Origin: a virus
DNA length: 34,655 nt
IMG/VR virus record: IMGVR_UViG_3300009414_003211
Span: 1 to 34,655 of that record
Strand: one strand, 5' to 3'
The first letter of the stretch is position 1; every line of letters starts with the position of its first letter. Below the pieces are notes generated by a model that searched no databases, was not told where the DNA came from, and saw only the letters and a program-made list of their open reading frames with translations. Of the stretch, positions 8,723-15,455 are shown in pieces. A program made the translations under genes and the position numbers.

Positions 8723-8974
8723 CTATGTAGTGGTTTTTGATTTACGACGAGCAGCAACCAATTTACGTGGTGCGGCATTGGATGCAGGAGGCGGTGGTGG
8801 TGTGGACACAGGATTCGCTAGATTGTTTGCTGGTTGTTTAGACTTAGTGACATTAGGCGATAATCCGAGCATATCTAACGCCATATCGACGGGCATACCC
8901 CACGCTTGATCGTAGGGCACGCCCATTTTGACCAGTAGCCCGACTAGGCGGACTTGGTTGCTTGCTCGCGCTCT
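8723..8974 (-). CDS. Tail assembly chaperone, -1 frameshift extension
   Basis: This frame continues the upstream chaperone after a -1 ribosomal shift at an A8 run (8974-8981), giving a fused product of about 183 residues (100 from the first frame, 83 from this one). The frame is open from the A-run through MGVPYDQAWGMPVDMALDML to a Pro-rich, basic tail (PVSTPPPPPASN, then KSKTTT). It lies immediately before the tape measure gene, where lambda GT-type products are encoded. An ATG at 8926 could also give a separate 67-aa protein, but no good ribosome-binding site precedes it and frameshifting is the usual solution in this family. Confidence 0.75.
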   Translation of the reverse strand, partial: RARASNQVRLVGLLVKMGVPYDQAWGMPVDMALDMLGLSPNVTKSKQPANNLANPVSTPPPPPASNAAPRKLVAARRKSKTTT

Positions 8975-9273
8975 TTTTTTTCCAGTGCTATGCGCGCAAT
9001 TTCCAATCGCTGTCCGTCTTGACGGCTGGCGCTATCCAGCTCATCATATGTGAGCGCACGACCCAGCGCAGGTACGTGTGTCATTGTGGCGAGATCGACC
9101 AGCACTTGTAAGTCTGTCTCACGAGCATTCATAGACGCCGCATAGCTTTGTCCGACGGTGATAGGTGTTAGCTCAATATCGTGATAACGCTTGCCATCGA
9201 CTAGGATGCCGACAGGCAGTTTGACAAACTCACACAAAGTGGTCGCGGACTGAGTTTCTTTTTCTGCTGACAT
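8944..9273 (-). CDS. Tail assembly chaperone, zero-frame product (Mu gp41-like)
   Basis: A 109-aa tail assembly chaperone. Family members bind the tape measure protein while tube subunits are added and are not in the virion. The core is a beta-strand opening (KLPVGILVDGKRYHDIELTPITVG) followed by helices ending in RLEIARIALEKKEREQ. The gene lies between tail tube and tape measure genes. Near the 3' end, GAA AAA AAA GAG supplies an A8 slippery run. Ribosomes that do not shift stop at 8944, and those that slip enter the downstream frame. The start is preceded by an AAGGAT-type ribosome-binding site. Confidence 0.85.
   Translation of the reverse strand: MSAEKETQSATTLCEFVKLPVGILVDGKRYHDIELTPITVGQSYAASMNARETDLQVLVDLATMTHVPALGRALTYDELDSASRQDGQRLEIARIALEKKEREQATKSA
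8974..8981 (-). promoter_or_regulatory. Slippery site A8 for programmed -1 frameshift in the chaperone gene
   Basis: On the minus strand the zero frame reads GAA AAA AAA GAG across eight consecutive A residues (A AAA AAA heptamer). A -1 slip joins exactly to the open downstream frame. The location near the end of the first chaperone frame matches the conserved arrangement in long-tailed phages. Confidence 0.75.
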
Positions 9274-9310
9274 GATTTATCCTTGATTTTATTAACGTTT
9301 AGACCAGCGC

Positions 9311-9691
9311 TTACGCCGCGCCCTCAGTGATTTTATCCATCGCGAACATCTCAATTGAGCGCATTGCTTCACCGTCAAGCTTATAACTCTCTGATACGTC
9401 CGTTGCCTCACAGCCTGTGTAAGTCGTGCGGTGACCACCGTCCAGCGACTCAATCGTGATACGACCGTCTTCAATATTTGCCCAATTGATATCACCTGAT
9501 TCGGGGATGATGACTTCTACTGATAGCGTGATAGAGCTTGTCGTTTTGGTTTTTTTGCGGGTGCGGCCTTGACGGTTCATTGTTGCGACAGGCTTCTTAC
9601 CCGTCACAAACTTAGGGCTGACACTCGCACAGTCAAACTCTCTACCGTCGACTGTGAGCACGATTGTGCCGACTACATCTGCTTCACTCAT
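9311..9691 (-). CDS. M: Tail tube protein (Mu M-like)
   Basis: A 126-aa tail tube subunit of the Mu M type. It opens with GTIVLTVDGREFDCASVSPKF and continues with KPVATMNRQGR and a run of beta strands (SSITLSVEVIIPESGDINW), the compact tube fold. The length is close to Mu M. AAGGAT precedes the ATG. It normally follows directly after the sheath gene. Here the interval to the sheath C-terminal piece contains a relic of a second sheath 3' end and two hairpins. The tube gene itself looks intact. Confidence 0.9.
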   Translation of the reverse strand: MSEADVVGTIVLTVDGREFDCASVSPKFVTGKKPVATMNRQGRTRKKTKTTSSITLSVEVIIPESGDINWANIEDGRITIESLDGGHRTTYTGCEATDVSESYKLDGEAMRSIEMFAMDKITEGAA

Positions 9692-9705
9692 GGGTTATCC
9701 TTAAA

Positions 9706-9750
9706 TTAATAAACGTCTAGCGTAGTGTTAATAACGTGCATACCGCGTAC
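9706..9750 (-). pseudogene. Relic of a second tail sheath 3' end (last 14 codons and stop)
   Basis: Read on the minus strand this stretch encodes VRGMHVINTTLDVY and a stop. It is identical in protein sequence to the end of the sheath C-terminal gene at 9831-9872. Six of the 15 codons differ, all silently (for example GTG/GTA, ACG/ACT, TTG/CTA, TAC/TAT). Upstream of the Val codon the similarity ends. It is a leftover of a diverged sheath gene, not a fresh tandem duplication. It has the normal spacing to the tube gene, so it probably marks the original sheath end. Confidence 0.85.
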
Positions 9751-9754
9751 CTGA

Positions 9755-9789
9755 GGAGCGTTTAAAAAAAGCATTGCTTTTTTAGCTCC
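9755..9789. repeat. GC-capped A/T-rich hairpin, copy 1
   Basis: An inverted repeat with GGAGC/GCTCC ends enclosing GTTTAAAAAAAGCA and TTGCTTTTTTA arms. A second copy of the same design lies at 16630-16663; both are preceded by CTGAGG or CTGAG. It could act as a bidirectional terminator or be a dispersed palindromic repeat. It lies in the DNA between the sheath gene and the sheath relic. Confidence 0.6.
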
Positions 9790-9794
9790 GCAAG

Positions 9795-9818
9795 GGAAAT
9801 CCTTTAAATAGGATTTCC
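9795..9818. repeat. Perfect 9-bp inverted repeat between sheath gene and relic
   Basis: GGAAATCCT and AGGATTTCC pair perfectly around a six-base loop. There is no T-run on either side, so it is not a typical terminator. It belongs to the inserted segment bounded by the sheath gene and the sheath relic. Confidence 0.55.
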
Positions 9819-9830
9819 AAGCGCGTGAAT

Positions 9831-10631
9831 TTAGTACACGTCCAATGTCGTGTTAATAACGTGCATACCGCGCACCCAATGCGACGGAATACGAGCATCT
9901 ACCGCTGTTTTATCAGTAGTGCTTTGCATAACAGTCAGCTCATTTTTGGTAGCGGCCACGTGCTCAAGTATTTCAGCATCATCCATCTTTAGACAACGGT
10001 CAAGAAATAGGCTGCGTAAATCCCGACGAGACGCATCAGTATTTTTGCGGCGTGGATTTGCTGCTACTGCTGCACGTAGGTCACGGCGTACGTAGCGCAG
10101 CACCAACGCACCATTAATATCCAGCAGGAGATCATCCGCTTGACCAGTCACTGGATTGGTGCGGTACGTACTGATTAATCGCACAATCTCAGGCTTGCTG
10201 TCATGACCGACGTTGACCATCGCCACACCGTCATTTAAAGCTTGCTCGATGCGCGTTTTGGTTAAACGTAGACTGCCATCGACCACAGGCAGCGCGGGCA
10301 GTTTGCAGCCGTTAAAGGGGAGGGCGGGATCAGCCTCGCTTGCGATAGTCGCAGCGATACTGGCTGCCAGCTCAGGCTCAAAGCCAATCGCACCGTGATA
10401 GCAGACTGCAATGATGCGGTAGCAGCTCGCAACCGCAGGATAAGCCGCAAAAGCGGTGGCCGCGTCTACATCATCAAACGGCACGATAAGAATGGCATCG
10501 TTTTGCTCAGTTTTTGATGATACAAAATCTAAGTGTTCAACCCATGCATTTGCTGTCGCTTCGTCTATGATTGGGCTATCTAACGCAATGATTGAGTGCC
10601 CGTGTGGGGCTAGGTTTTCTATTGCAGCCAT
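9831..10631 (-). CDS. Tail sheath protein, C-terminal part of a split gene (Mu L-like)
   Basis: A 266-aa protein matching the C-terminal half of contractile tail sheath proteins. Recognisable parts are LAPHGHSIIALDSPIIDEA (sheath core), then FNGCKLPALPVV, ALNDGVAMVNVGHD, and YRTNPVTGQADDLLLDINGA. The last is the conserved sequence after which sheaths have LRYVRRDLRAAV. Complete Mu-type sheaths are roughly 400-500 aa, so the N-terminal region and a middle segment are missing. A 79-codon N-terminal piece lies 2 kb upstream. This piece has its own ribosome-binding site (AAGGGA) and ATG, with stop codons before it, so it can be translated alone. Whether it makes a working sheath is unknown. Confidence 0.85.
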   Translation of the reverse strand: MAAIENLAPHGHSIIALDSPIIDEATANAWVEHLDFVSSKTEQNDAILIVPFDDVDAATAFAAYPAVASCYRIIAVCYHGAIGFEPELAASIAATIASEADPALPFNGCKLPALPVVDGSLRLTKTRIEQALNDGVAMVNVGHDSKPEIVRLISTYRTNPVTGQADDLLLDINGALVLRYVRRDLRAAVAANPRRKNTDASRRDLRSLFLDRCLKMDDAEILEHVAATKNELTVMQSTTDKTAVDARIPSHWVRGMHVINTTLDVY

Positions 10632-10643
10632 AATTTTCCCTTA

Positions 10644-11228
10644 TTAATTGGTTAGGAATAAAAATCGATTTGCAGTGCTCATACCGATTACGTTCAGCTT
10701 TAAAGGTTCATCATCTGACTTTGTTGTGTCAGTTAAAAGTACATGCTCAGCACCATAACGCTCGCGCTGTAAGCGGTAGCACAGACGATTGTGATCAGTC
10801 ACATAAGCAAAAATAATGTCGCTGTTACCGATATTAAATTTACGCTTATCATCAAGCGACAAGCGCGGATTGGTGATATTCGGGTATAGTGTCAGCACGT
10901 TTTTAGCAGCGCTTGCGTCGTACCAATACAGCTTAGCTACGCCATTTTCGACGTATGCAATCGTTGGACGCATGTTCTGATCAAAGCTAAAGCTCATCTC
11001 AGTGACATCACCTGCAAACGCTAAGACTGCGACTGGCTCAGCACCGCTACGCTGTAGATAGATACCTTTGCCTTTGACATAGCCATACCAGTAGTACTGC
11101 ATAGGTTCACTGGTATCAGATAGTGCGATACCGCCAAGCTCCCAACACTTTGTCGCTGTCTGTGACTTATTGCGAGGTGGCAAAAACGAGGCACTATCAA
11201 GCTCAGTCAGTGTGTTGTCGGGCAACAT
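10644..11228 (-). CDS. Phage structural-type protein, inserted cassette gene 3
   Basis: A 194-aa protein. Motifs TELDSASFLPPRN, CWELGGIAL, FDQNMRPTIAYVENG and AKLYWYDA resemble, from memory, virion or tail proteins of other tailed phages in which a predicted beta-propeller-like region reads sampled values along a virion. I cannot name the family with certainty. Its start overlaps the upstream cassette gene by one base (TAATG), so the two are coupled. It ends 12 bases before the sheath C-terminal piece. No counterpart is expected between sheath halves in Mu. Confidence 0.6.
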   Translation of the reverse strand: MLPDNTLTELDSASFLPPRNKSQTATKCWELGGIALSDTSEPMQYYWYGYVKGKGIYLQRSGAEPVAVLAFAGDVTEMSFSFDQNMRPTIAYVENGVAKLYWYDASAAKNVLTLYPNITNPRLSLDDKRKFNIGNSDIIFAYVTDHNRLCYRLQRERYGAEHVLLTDTTKSDDEPLKLNVIGMSTANRFLFLTN

Positions 11229-12205
11229 TACAATTCGCCCTCGTAACGACCCCAGCTAACTTCAAATACCAACTCAGCAACTTGAGTGTTGTTTTTTGAA
11301 ATTCCCGAATTATCTGAGACTTTACTGTATTCAATTTGGAAGAATCCCATGCTGGTTAACAGTAGAAACGTCTTTATAATCCCGTTTGCGGCATCAAGAG
11401 GTAAGGCGCAACGTATAACGGCCTTATAACTGCCTTGTACATAGTTATCTATTGGCAGCGTTCGTGAGTCGCCTGCATACCAAATACTTGACCCATTAGG
11501 TCCAGCTGTGAAATCACCTAATGACCCGTTGTATATTGCATGTCCAGCATTGCCTGCATTGGTACGCATGACTTGACCAACATCATTTTTATATGAATTA
11601 CTACCACCTAAGCTGGTGCCACCAACACCTGCCATCCTAACTGTATAGTTGTACTCAGTAGAAACCCCGTCCCCATCGGTGAGATTGATTTTTCCAGTTT
11701 TATCAATAAGAGAAAACACTCGCCATATTTTATATTGGACTTGTAAAGTTTCACCTTCATTTATTGATATGGTAGTCGGTGCGCCATTTGCATCTTTTAT
11801 CAAAGCTCTTGTGCATAGATAATATTCAGTAGCACTGCCATATTGACTAGCAAGACCAATCTCTGAGATATTTACACTTTCTAAATTCAAAAATTGATAA
11901 GTGTAAGTAGAGCTGTTTTTATATAAGTCACCATCTCTATCGGCATCGTAGTCGTGAGAGTTAGTAACAGCCAATATACTATTGTTTGCAGCAATGAAAT
12001 CATCCAAAGAGGTTTGAGTTGGTGCAGGGATACTATTCCCAGAACCCAATAAACAATGAGCACGCATATCAGTGCCATTTCCACCCCCAAAGTAATCTAA
12101 TCCTTGGTTGAGTATTAAGTTTTTTTGAAAACCTGTGTCTAACTTTGTAGTCCCATCAGCGTTTTTAACAATGCAGCGAAACTCACCTGCCATTTGAGCT
12201 AACAT
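11228..12205 (-). CDS. Phage structural-type protein, inserted cassette gene 2
   Basis: A 325-aa predicted virion protein. The opening MAGEFRCIVKNADGTTKLDTGFQKNLILNQGLD has the pattern, in my recollection, of minor tail proteins in other phages (an N-terminal strand with a TGF-NLILNQGLD motif). The rest is beta-rich with many Ser/Thr/Asn/Gly residues (AGVGGTSLGGSNSYKND) and ends in VAELVFEVSWGRYEGEL. It has no signal peptide or membrane segment. It is more AT-rich than the surrounding tail genes, which fits acquisition from another phage. A first Met at residue 5 is possible. It lies in the sheath-splitting cassette. Confidence 0.6.
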   Translation of the reverse strand: MLAQMAGEFRCIVKNADGTTKLDTGFQKNLILNQGLDYFGGGNGTDMRAHCLLGSGNSIPAPTQTSLDDFIAANNSILAVTNSHDYDADRDGDLYKNSSTYTYQFLNLESVNISEIGLASQYGSATEYYLCTRALIKDANGAPTTISINEGETLQVQYKIWRVFSLIDKTGKINLTDGDGVSTEYNYTVRMAGVGGTSLGGSNSYKNDVGQVMRTNAGNAGHAIYNGSLGDFTAGPNGSSIWYAGDSRTLPIDNYVQGSYKAVIRCALPLDAANGIIKTFLLLTSMGFFQIEYSKVSDNSGISKNNTQVAELVFEVSWGRYEGEL

Positions 12206-12215
12206 TTATAACTCC

Positions 12216-12587
12216 TTAATTTAATTTAATGCTTAGAGGTTTAGCTTCAGTTGTATAAACGGTATCTTTTTCAGTGCTGTAACTGATTAAAGTTTTTTTG
12301 ATATTAATCGTTAAAGGTTTAACAATGGCTTCGTAGGTGCTGTTATCTTCTATAATAAGGCTTCTTAACAATGACTTCATTTCTACGCTTAAAGGCTTTG
12401 CATTACTTATATAAGATTCTTTACCGTCAAAAAATTTACTCTGCAACAGTGCTCTAAAGGTAATATCTAATGGCTTGACGGTTGATTCATACGCATCACT
12501 GCCAATCGTTGTGTCTTTTAATATCCGTCTAATCGAGATGTTTAACGGCTTAACTGTGGGCTGATAAGCATCTTCTTTTTCAACCAA
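12216..12587 (-). CDS. Five-repeat KPL protein, inserted cassette gene 1; may be fused to the sheath N-terminus by frameshift
   Basis: A 123-aa frame built from five tandem copies of a ~26-residue unit with core Y-x4-KPL-x-I (KPL at residues 13, 38, 64, 90, 116), each followed by a helical R/K-L-L segment. The only start codon is a TTG at 12587 without a good ribosome-binding site. The frame is open upstream for 13 more protein-like codons (VTRRLWASKPYPA) back to a GGGAAAG heptamer at the end of the sheath N-terminal piece. Translation therefore probably occurs either as a -1 frameshift fusion (about 215 aa) or not at all. The family is not recognised by name; the arrangement with the two following genes suggests a structural cassette. 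Confidence 0.55.
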   Translation of the reverse strand: MVEKEDAYQPTVKPLNISIRRILKDTTIGSDAYESTVKPLDITFRALLQSKFFDGKESYISNAKPLSVEMKSLLRSLIIEDNSTYEAIVKPLTINIKKTLISYSTEKDTVYTTEAKPLSIKLN

Positions 12588-12622
12588 AGCTGGGTATGGC
12601 TTACTTGCCCATAGCCGCCGTG

Positions 12623-12862
12623 TTACTTTCCCACCGTCTCAACACGCACCCCCTGCGATATACTCAAAGCAGCCGCCATCATACGACCCGCTTTAGAGTC
12701 AGCACCGCTCACAATATCCGCTGATGCTGTATCGTAAATAGGTGTGGGATTTGAAGGCGCAGCAGTGTCGCCAGTGACAAAAACAATGCGATGATCTTGC
12801 GTTGGCAGACCCGTCCGCTGCGTCTGCGTATTGATGTCGGTATAGATACCAGGCGTTTTCAT
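12623..12862 (-). CDS. Tail sheath protein, N-terminal part of a split gene
   Basis: A 79-aa product starting MKTPGIYTDINTQTQRTGL, the opening typical of contractile sheath proteins (PG-Y-x-D-INT). It continues with HRIVFVTGDTAAPSN and the ADSKAGRMMAAALSI helix, then stops after VETVGK. The following sheath core is absent here, and a sheath C-terminal half lies at 9831-10631. AAGGAATAACT precedes the ATG, the same leader as other late genes. The stop is directly preceded by GGGAAAG in slippery register. Either the gene is a broken remnant, or the N-terminus now leads a hybrid protein. Confidence 0.75.
   Translation of the reverse strand: MKTPGIYTDINTQTQRTGLPTQDHRIVFVTGDTAAPSNPTPIYDTASADIVSGADSKAGRMMAAALSISQGVRVETVGK
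12626..12632 (-). promoter_or_regulatory. Candidate -1 frameshift heptamer GGGAAAG before the sheath N-terminal stop
   Basis: The zero frame reads G GGA AAG TAA, so the heptamer is in X XXY YYZ register and directly abuts the stop. The same heptamer drives the lambda G/GT shift. A -1 slip continues as GTA ACA CGG CGG into the KPL-repeat protein frame. No downstream pseudoknot was established by eye. Confidence 0.45.
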
Positions 12863-12871
12863 AGTTATTCC

Positions 12872-13507
12872 TTAAGCTCTTAAATTTAAAGGGGTTAAAT
12901 CAATTTGGTCAGACGCTAGTACACGAGGGTCATCAGCTGCATTGCCGTTCTTATCAAAATAAATGTAGTCCATATTGATCGTTTCTATGTATGGCACATC
13001 GGCATCACGGTCTGGGTCTGAGACGGTGGTGCTCGTATGCCAGTCATACGCCAAGACACTAACCACTTGATTACTGGTCTTAGCATTAAACAGTGACGTA
13101 ATTTCGCCACCATCCAGCGGATCAATAGCCAGCCCCATACGGTTGCCCAGCAGCGCATTTTCGACCAGCTCAATAAGTTGATAGCTGCCAATATTAAGCA
13201 TTGTCCCATCAGCCTTAAATGCGCCCTGACGACTCGTTTCCTCACGTCGTCCAGAATTAGCAGCGACAAGCACCGTAAAGACATAATCACGCTCTCGCTT
13301 TTTTGCGCCCAGCTTTTTAGGTTTGGATGAGGATTTGAACGTTACCCAGATCGCAGGGAACGAGGCAACGACTTGCGCAAACTCATCAGGTGACTCAGCA
13401 TCAAAATCGCCCGCGTAGCTCTTAATACCACGCACAAACCCACCGCCATGCGCCTTGTTATAGGCGTGTAGCGTGTCTTTGATCGCCTGTTCTATTTGAG
13501 ACAGCAT
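12872..13507 (-). CDS. Neck/tail terminator-type protein, DUF1834 (Mu gp37-like)
   Basis: A 211-aa protein of the DUF1834 family, found in Mu-like phages between the DUF1320 protein and the sheath. It probably acts at the head-tail joint or tail terminus. Family features are the N-terminal helix (LSQIEQAIKDTLHAYN), the strand with FPAIWVTFKSSSKPK, and a DYVFTVLVAANSGRREE segment. An AAGGAAAATT ribosome-binding site precedes the ATG. It ends ten bases before the sheath N-terminal piece. Confidence 0.85.
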   Translation of the reverse strand: MLSQIEQAIKDTLHAYNKAHGGGFVRGIKSYAGDFDAESPDEFAQVVASFPAIWVTFKSSSKPKKLGAKKRERDYVFTVLVAANSGRREETSRQGAFKADGTMLNIGSYQLIELVENALLGNRMGLAIDPLDGGEITSLFNAKTSNQVVSVLAYDWHTSTTVSDPDRDADVPYIETINMDYIYFDKNGNAADDPRVLASDQIDLTPLNLRA

Positions 13508-13515
13508 AATTTTCC

Positions 13516-13947
13516 TTAGTACAGACCATTACCAAACACACTTGGACGTCCGCTGGTCATCTGTGCAAGATTAATACTCGGTGCTGCGTTGACCTCGTTT
13601 GTGCTAGCGCCAATACCAATCTTGCCGTCGTTGACGGCTTTTAGGTTTTTTACCGCCAAGTCATAACGCTTTTCATCGCGCTCGCTGACCCGTGCATTAC
13701 CTAGTGCCACGTGATAGCGCGCGACATCGCACGCCATCATTTGGACAAAGGGTGAGCCTAGCACCGTAGGTACGTTCATTTGCTTAGCAAGGTAGGCATC
13801 TACTTCTGAATTGGCAGAGACAATGGCCGCTTGTAGCTTTGACTCATTGATTTCGCCCGTGTAGGGCACTTCGGTATCGGTAATCTCTACCAAGTCCTCA
13901 CGCCCAAAGCGCGTAACCATCGCGTCTATCGTTGCATAACTGCCCAT
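13516..13947 (-). CDS. Head completion/neck protein, DUF1320 (Mu gp36-like)
   Basis: A 143-aa protein of the DUF1320 family (Mu gp36). It opens with YATIDAMVTRFGREDLVEITD, the family signature, followed by SANSEVDAYLAKQMNVP and the hydrophobic-aromatic MACDVARYHVAL helix. Such proteins complete the portal end of the head before tail joining. AGGTGATGTA precedes the start. It lies directly downstream of the major head protein in transcription order, with a hairpin between them. Confidence 0.9.
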   Translation of the reverse strand: MGSYATIDAMVTRFGREDLVEITDTEVPYTGEINESKLQAAIVSANSEVDAYLAKQMNVPTVLGSPFVQMMACDVARYHVALGNARVSERDEKRYDLAVKNLKAVNDGKIGIGASTNEVNAAPSINLAQMTSGRPSVFGNGLY

Positions 13948-13978
13948 TACATCACCTGTTATTAGATTAATACCGATG

Positions 13979-14015
13979 TCTAACGCCAGCCCTTGTATAG
14001 CGGCGTTAGATTTTT
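13979..14015 (+). terminator. Hairpin with T-run between head and neck genes
   Basis: TCTAACGCC and GGCGTTAGA (13979-13987, 14002-14010) pair perfectly over nine bases and are followed on the plus strand by ATTTTTA. On the plus strand this is a terminator. For the minus-strand late message it is a strong hairpin without a T-run, which might instead protect or attenuate the major-head mRNA. Confidence 0.55.
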
Positions 14016-14026
14016 ACATTCGGCGT

Positions 14027-14935
14027 TTACGCGTAGCCTTTTAACATCAGCTGCCAAAAACCATAACCCGCGCCGTAGCGAGCCTCAGCCCCAAACTTAT
14101 AGACAGCACGCGAAAATACATCAGGCGCGTTCAAATCAGTTTGAGAAACAAATACAGGCTTCTTACGCTCTTGAATAATCAGAGCCTTGACGGGCATAGA
14201 AGTGTCTTCTAAATACCAAGTACCAGCTTTTAAATCATCAATGACCAGCAATTCAGCCGTGTTTTTGTAGATATTTTGATCACCGTTTTCTAATTTATCG
14301 GCAGTGAGCAAGGTGCGCGCAGTATCTTCAAGGTCAGGTCCGACAATCAGCAGGTTTGGTTTAACCTTTAAATTGCGGCCTTCATAATCTGTAAGCGAAC
14401 GCATCTTAGTACGACCAATACCATAGCTGGCTTTTGCAGCAGCAGCAGACTCAGCAGACAGCGCTTTGTTATGTACGTTACTCATGGTTTTTTCTTGACC
14501 GTTTACAGTGACAGGATGAGCACTCGAAAAGAACGGCTTGCCGTCATAACATAGACTGGTTTGACCTTGATTGATTAACTCAGAGGTTAGCTCATCAGGC
14601 AACTGCTTGGCAGACCAGCCTGCTTGCTGGCTCATATTGTTATACTGACCAATATTGTCGTCTTCGATATCATTACGTTTGACTTCGACTGTTACTTCAA
14701 AGTCATCATTGACGATGCTATAGCCTTGCTTGGACAATTTATTGATGACTTTGTCGCCGACCCATTTACGCATACGCGGCATATTTTGTAGCCACGCATA
14801 GGTCTCTTGTGAGTTAGAGCTTGGCACGACCATTGCCACTTTCTTGTGAAAGCTCTCAGTCTTATTAAACGTATCGTTATAGACTTTCTTAAGCCCAGCC
14901 GCGATAGCATTTAGCGTTTGTGCATTGACGTTCAT
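14027..14935 (-). CDS. T: Major head (capsid) protein, Mu gpT-like
   Basis: A 302-aa major capsid subunit, about the length of Mu T. Diagnostic motifs are the N-terminal LNAIAAGLKKVYNDTF, then SNSQETYAWLQNMPRMRKW, KQGYSIVNDDFEVTVEV and the FSSAHPVTVNG region. AAGGACACACT gives a good ribosome-binding site. Placed after the protease/scaffold and decoration-type genes in the same operon, it assembles on the scaffold into the prohead. Confidence 0.95.
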   Translation of the reverse strand: MNVNAQTLNAIAAGLKKVYNDTFNKTESFHKKVAMVVPSSNSQETYAWLQNMPRMRKWVGDKVINKLSKQGYSIVNDDFEVTVEVKRNDIEDDNIGQYNNMSQQAGWSAKQLPDELTSELINQGQTSLCYDGKPFFSSAHPVTVNGQEKTMSNVHNKALSAESAAAAKASYGIGRTKMRSLTDYEGRNLKVKPNLLIVGPDLEDTARTLLTADKLENGDQNIYKNTAELLVIDDLKAGTWYLEDTSMPVKALIIQERKKPVFVSQTDLNAPDVFSRAVYKFGAEARYGAGYGFWQLMLKGYA

Positions 14936-14987
14936 AGTGTGTCCTTGATGTTAGTATTAATTTGATTCATTCGTATCGCGGTGTGGA

Positions 14988-15410
14988 TTAAGCGCCGAGT
15001 ATACCCACAGGCGCACCGCCAATCTCGACCCACGCCTTACCGCTATAATCGACACCCATCAGCGTACCGACACCCAATGCCGCAGGATCACCATCAGTAA
15101 ATTTGCCAACGGTATTTTTTGCGGTCAGCACCACAGTAGTACCGATATCAGCGGCAGTGACTGGATTTGTCGCATCGTTACTTAGTAAAAACTGACGATT
15201 ACGCGTGATCACGATTGTATTATTGGACGCTGGTGCTTCAGGGCTAGCAGTCGTTTCAGATCGACCCATCAAGTATTTGGCATCTGCATCAGTCGCAGGC
15301 ACTGCCTCTCCCGTACTATTAACCGCTACCAGCTCACCCTCAGTGATAGTGGTGATAGCAGCAATCATTAAGGGCAATGAGATACCATCGCGGTATGGTG
15401 TATTTAGCAT
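14988..15410 (-). CDS. Small head protein, DUF2190/capsid decoration-like
   Basis: A 140-aa protein between protease/scaffold and major capsid genes, the usual place for a decoration or cement protein. It is beta-rich and contains ATDADAKYLMGRSE, AADIGTTVVLTAKNTVG, and ALGVGTLMGVDYSGKAWVEIGG, a pattern like DUF2190 cement proteins. AAAAGGACAAATC supplies the ribosome-binding site. Family assignment is moderate; location strongly supports a head role. Confidence 0.7.
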   Translation of the reverse strand: MLNTPYRDGISLPLMIAAITTITEGELVAVNSTGEAVPATDADAKYLMGRSETTASPEAPASNNTIVITRNRQFLLSNDATNPVTAADIGTTVVLTAKNTVGKFTDGDPAALGVGTLMGVDYSGKAWVEIGGAPVGILGA

Positions 15411-15455
15411 GATTTGTCCTTTTAATAAATTAAGTTAGCAATTTGGAATAACTAC

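Noticed and set aside
9706-12862. Diversity-generating retroelement or invertible fibre region as the cause of the split sheath
   Set aside because: No reverse transcriptase, template/variable repeat pair, invertase or inverted gene segments are seen in the window.
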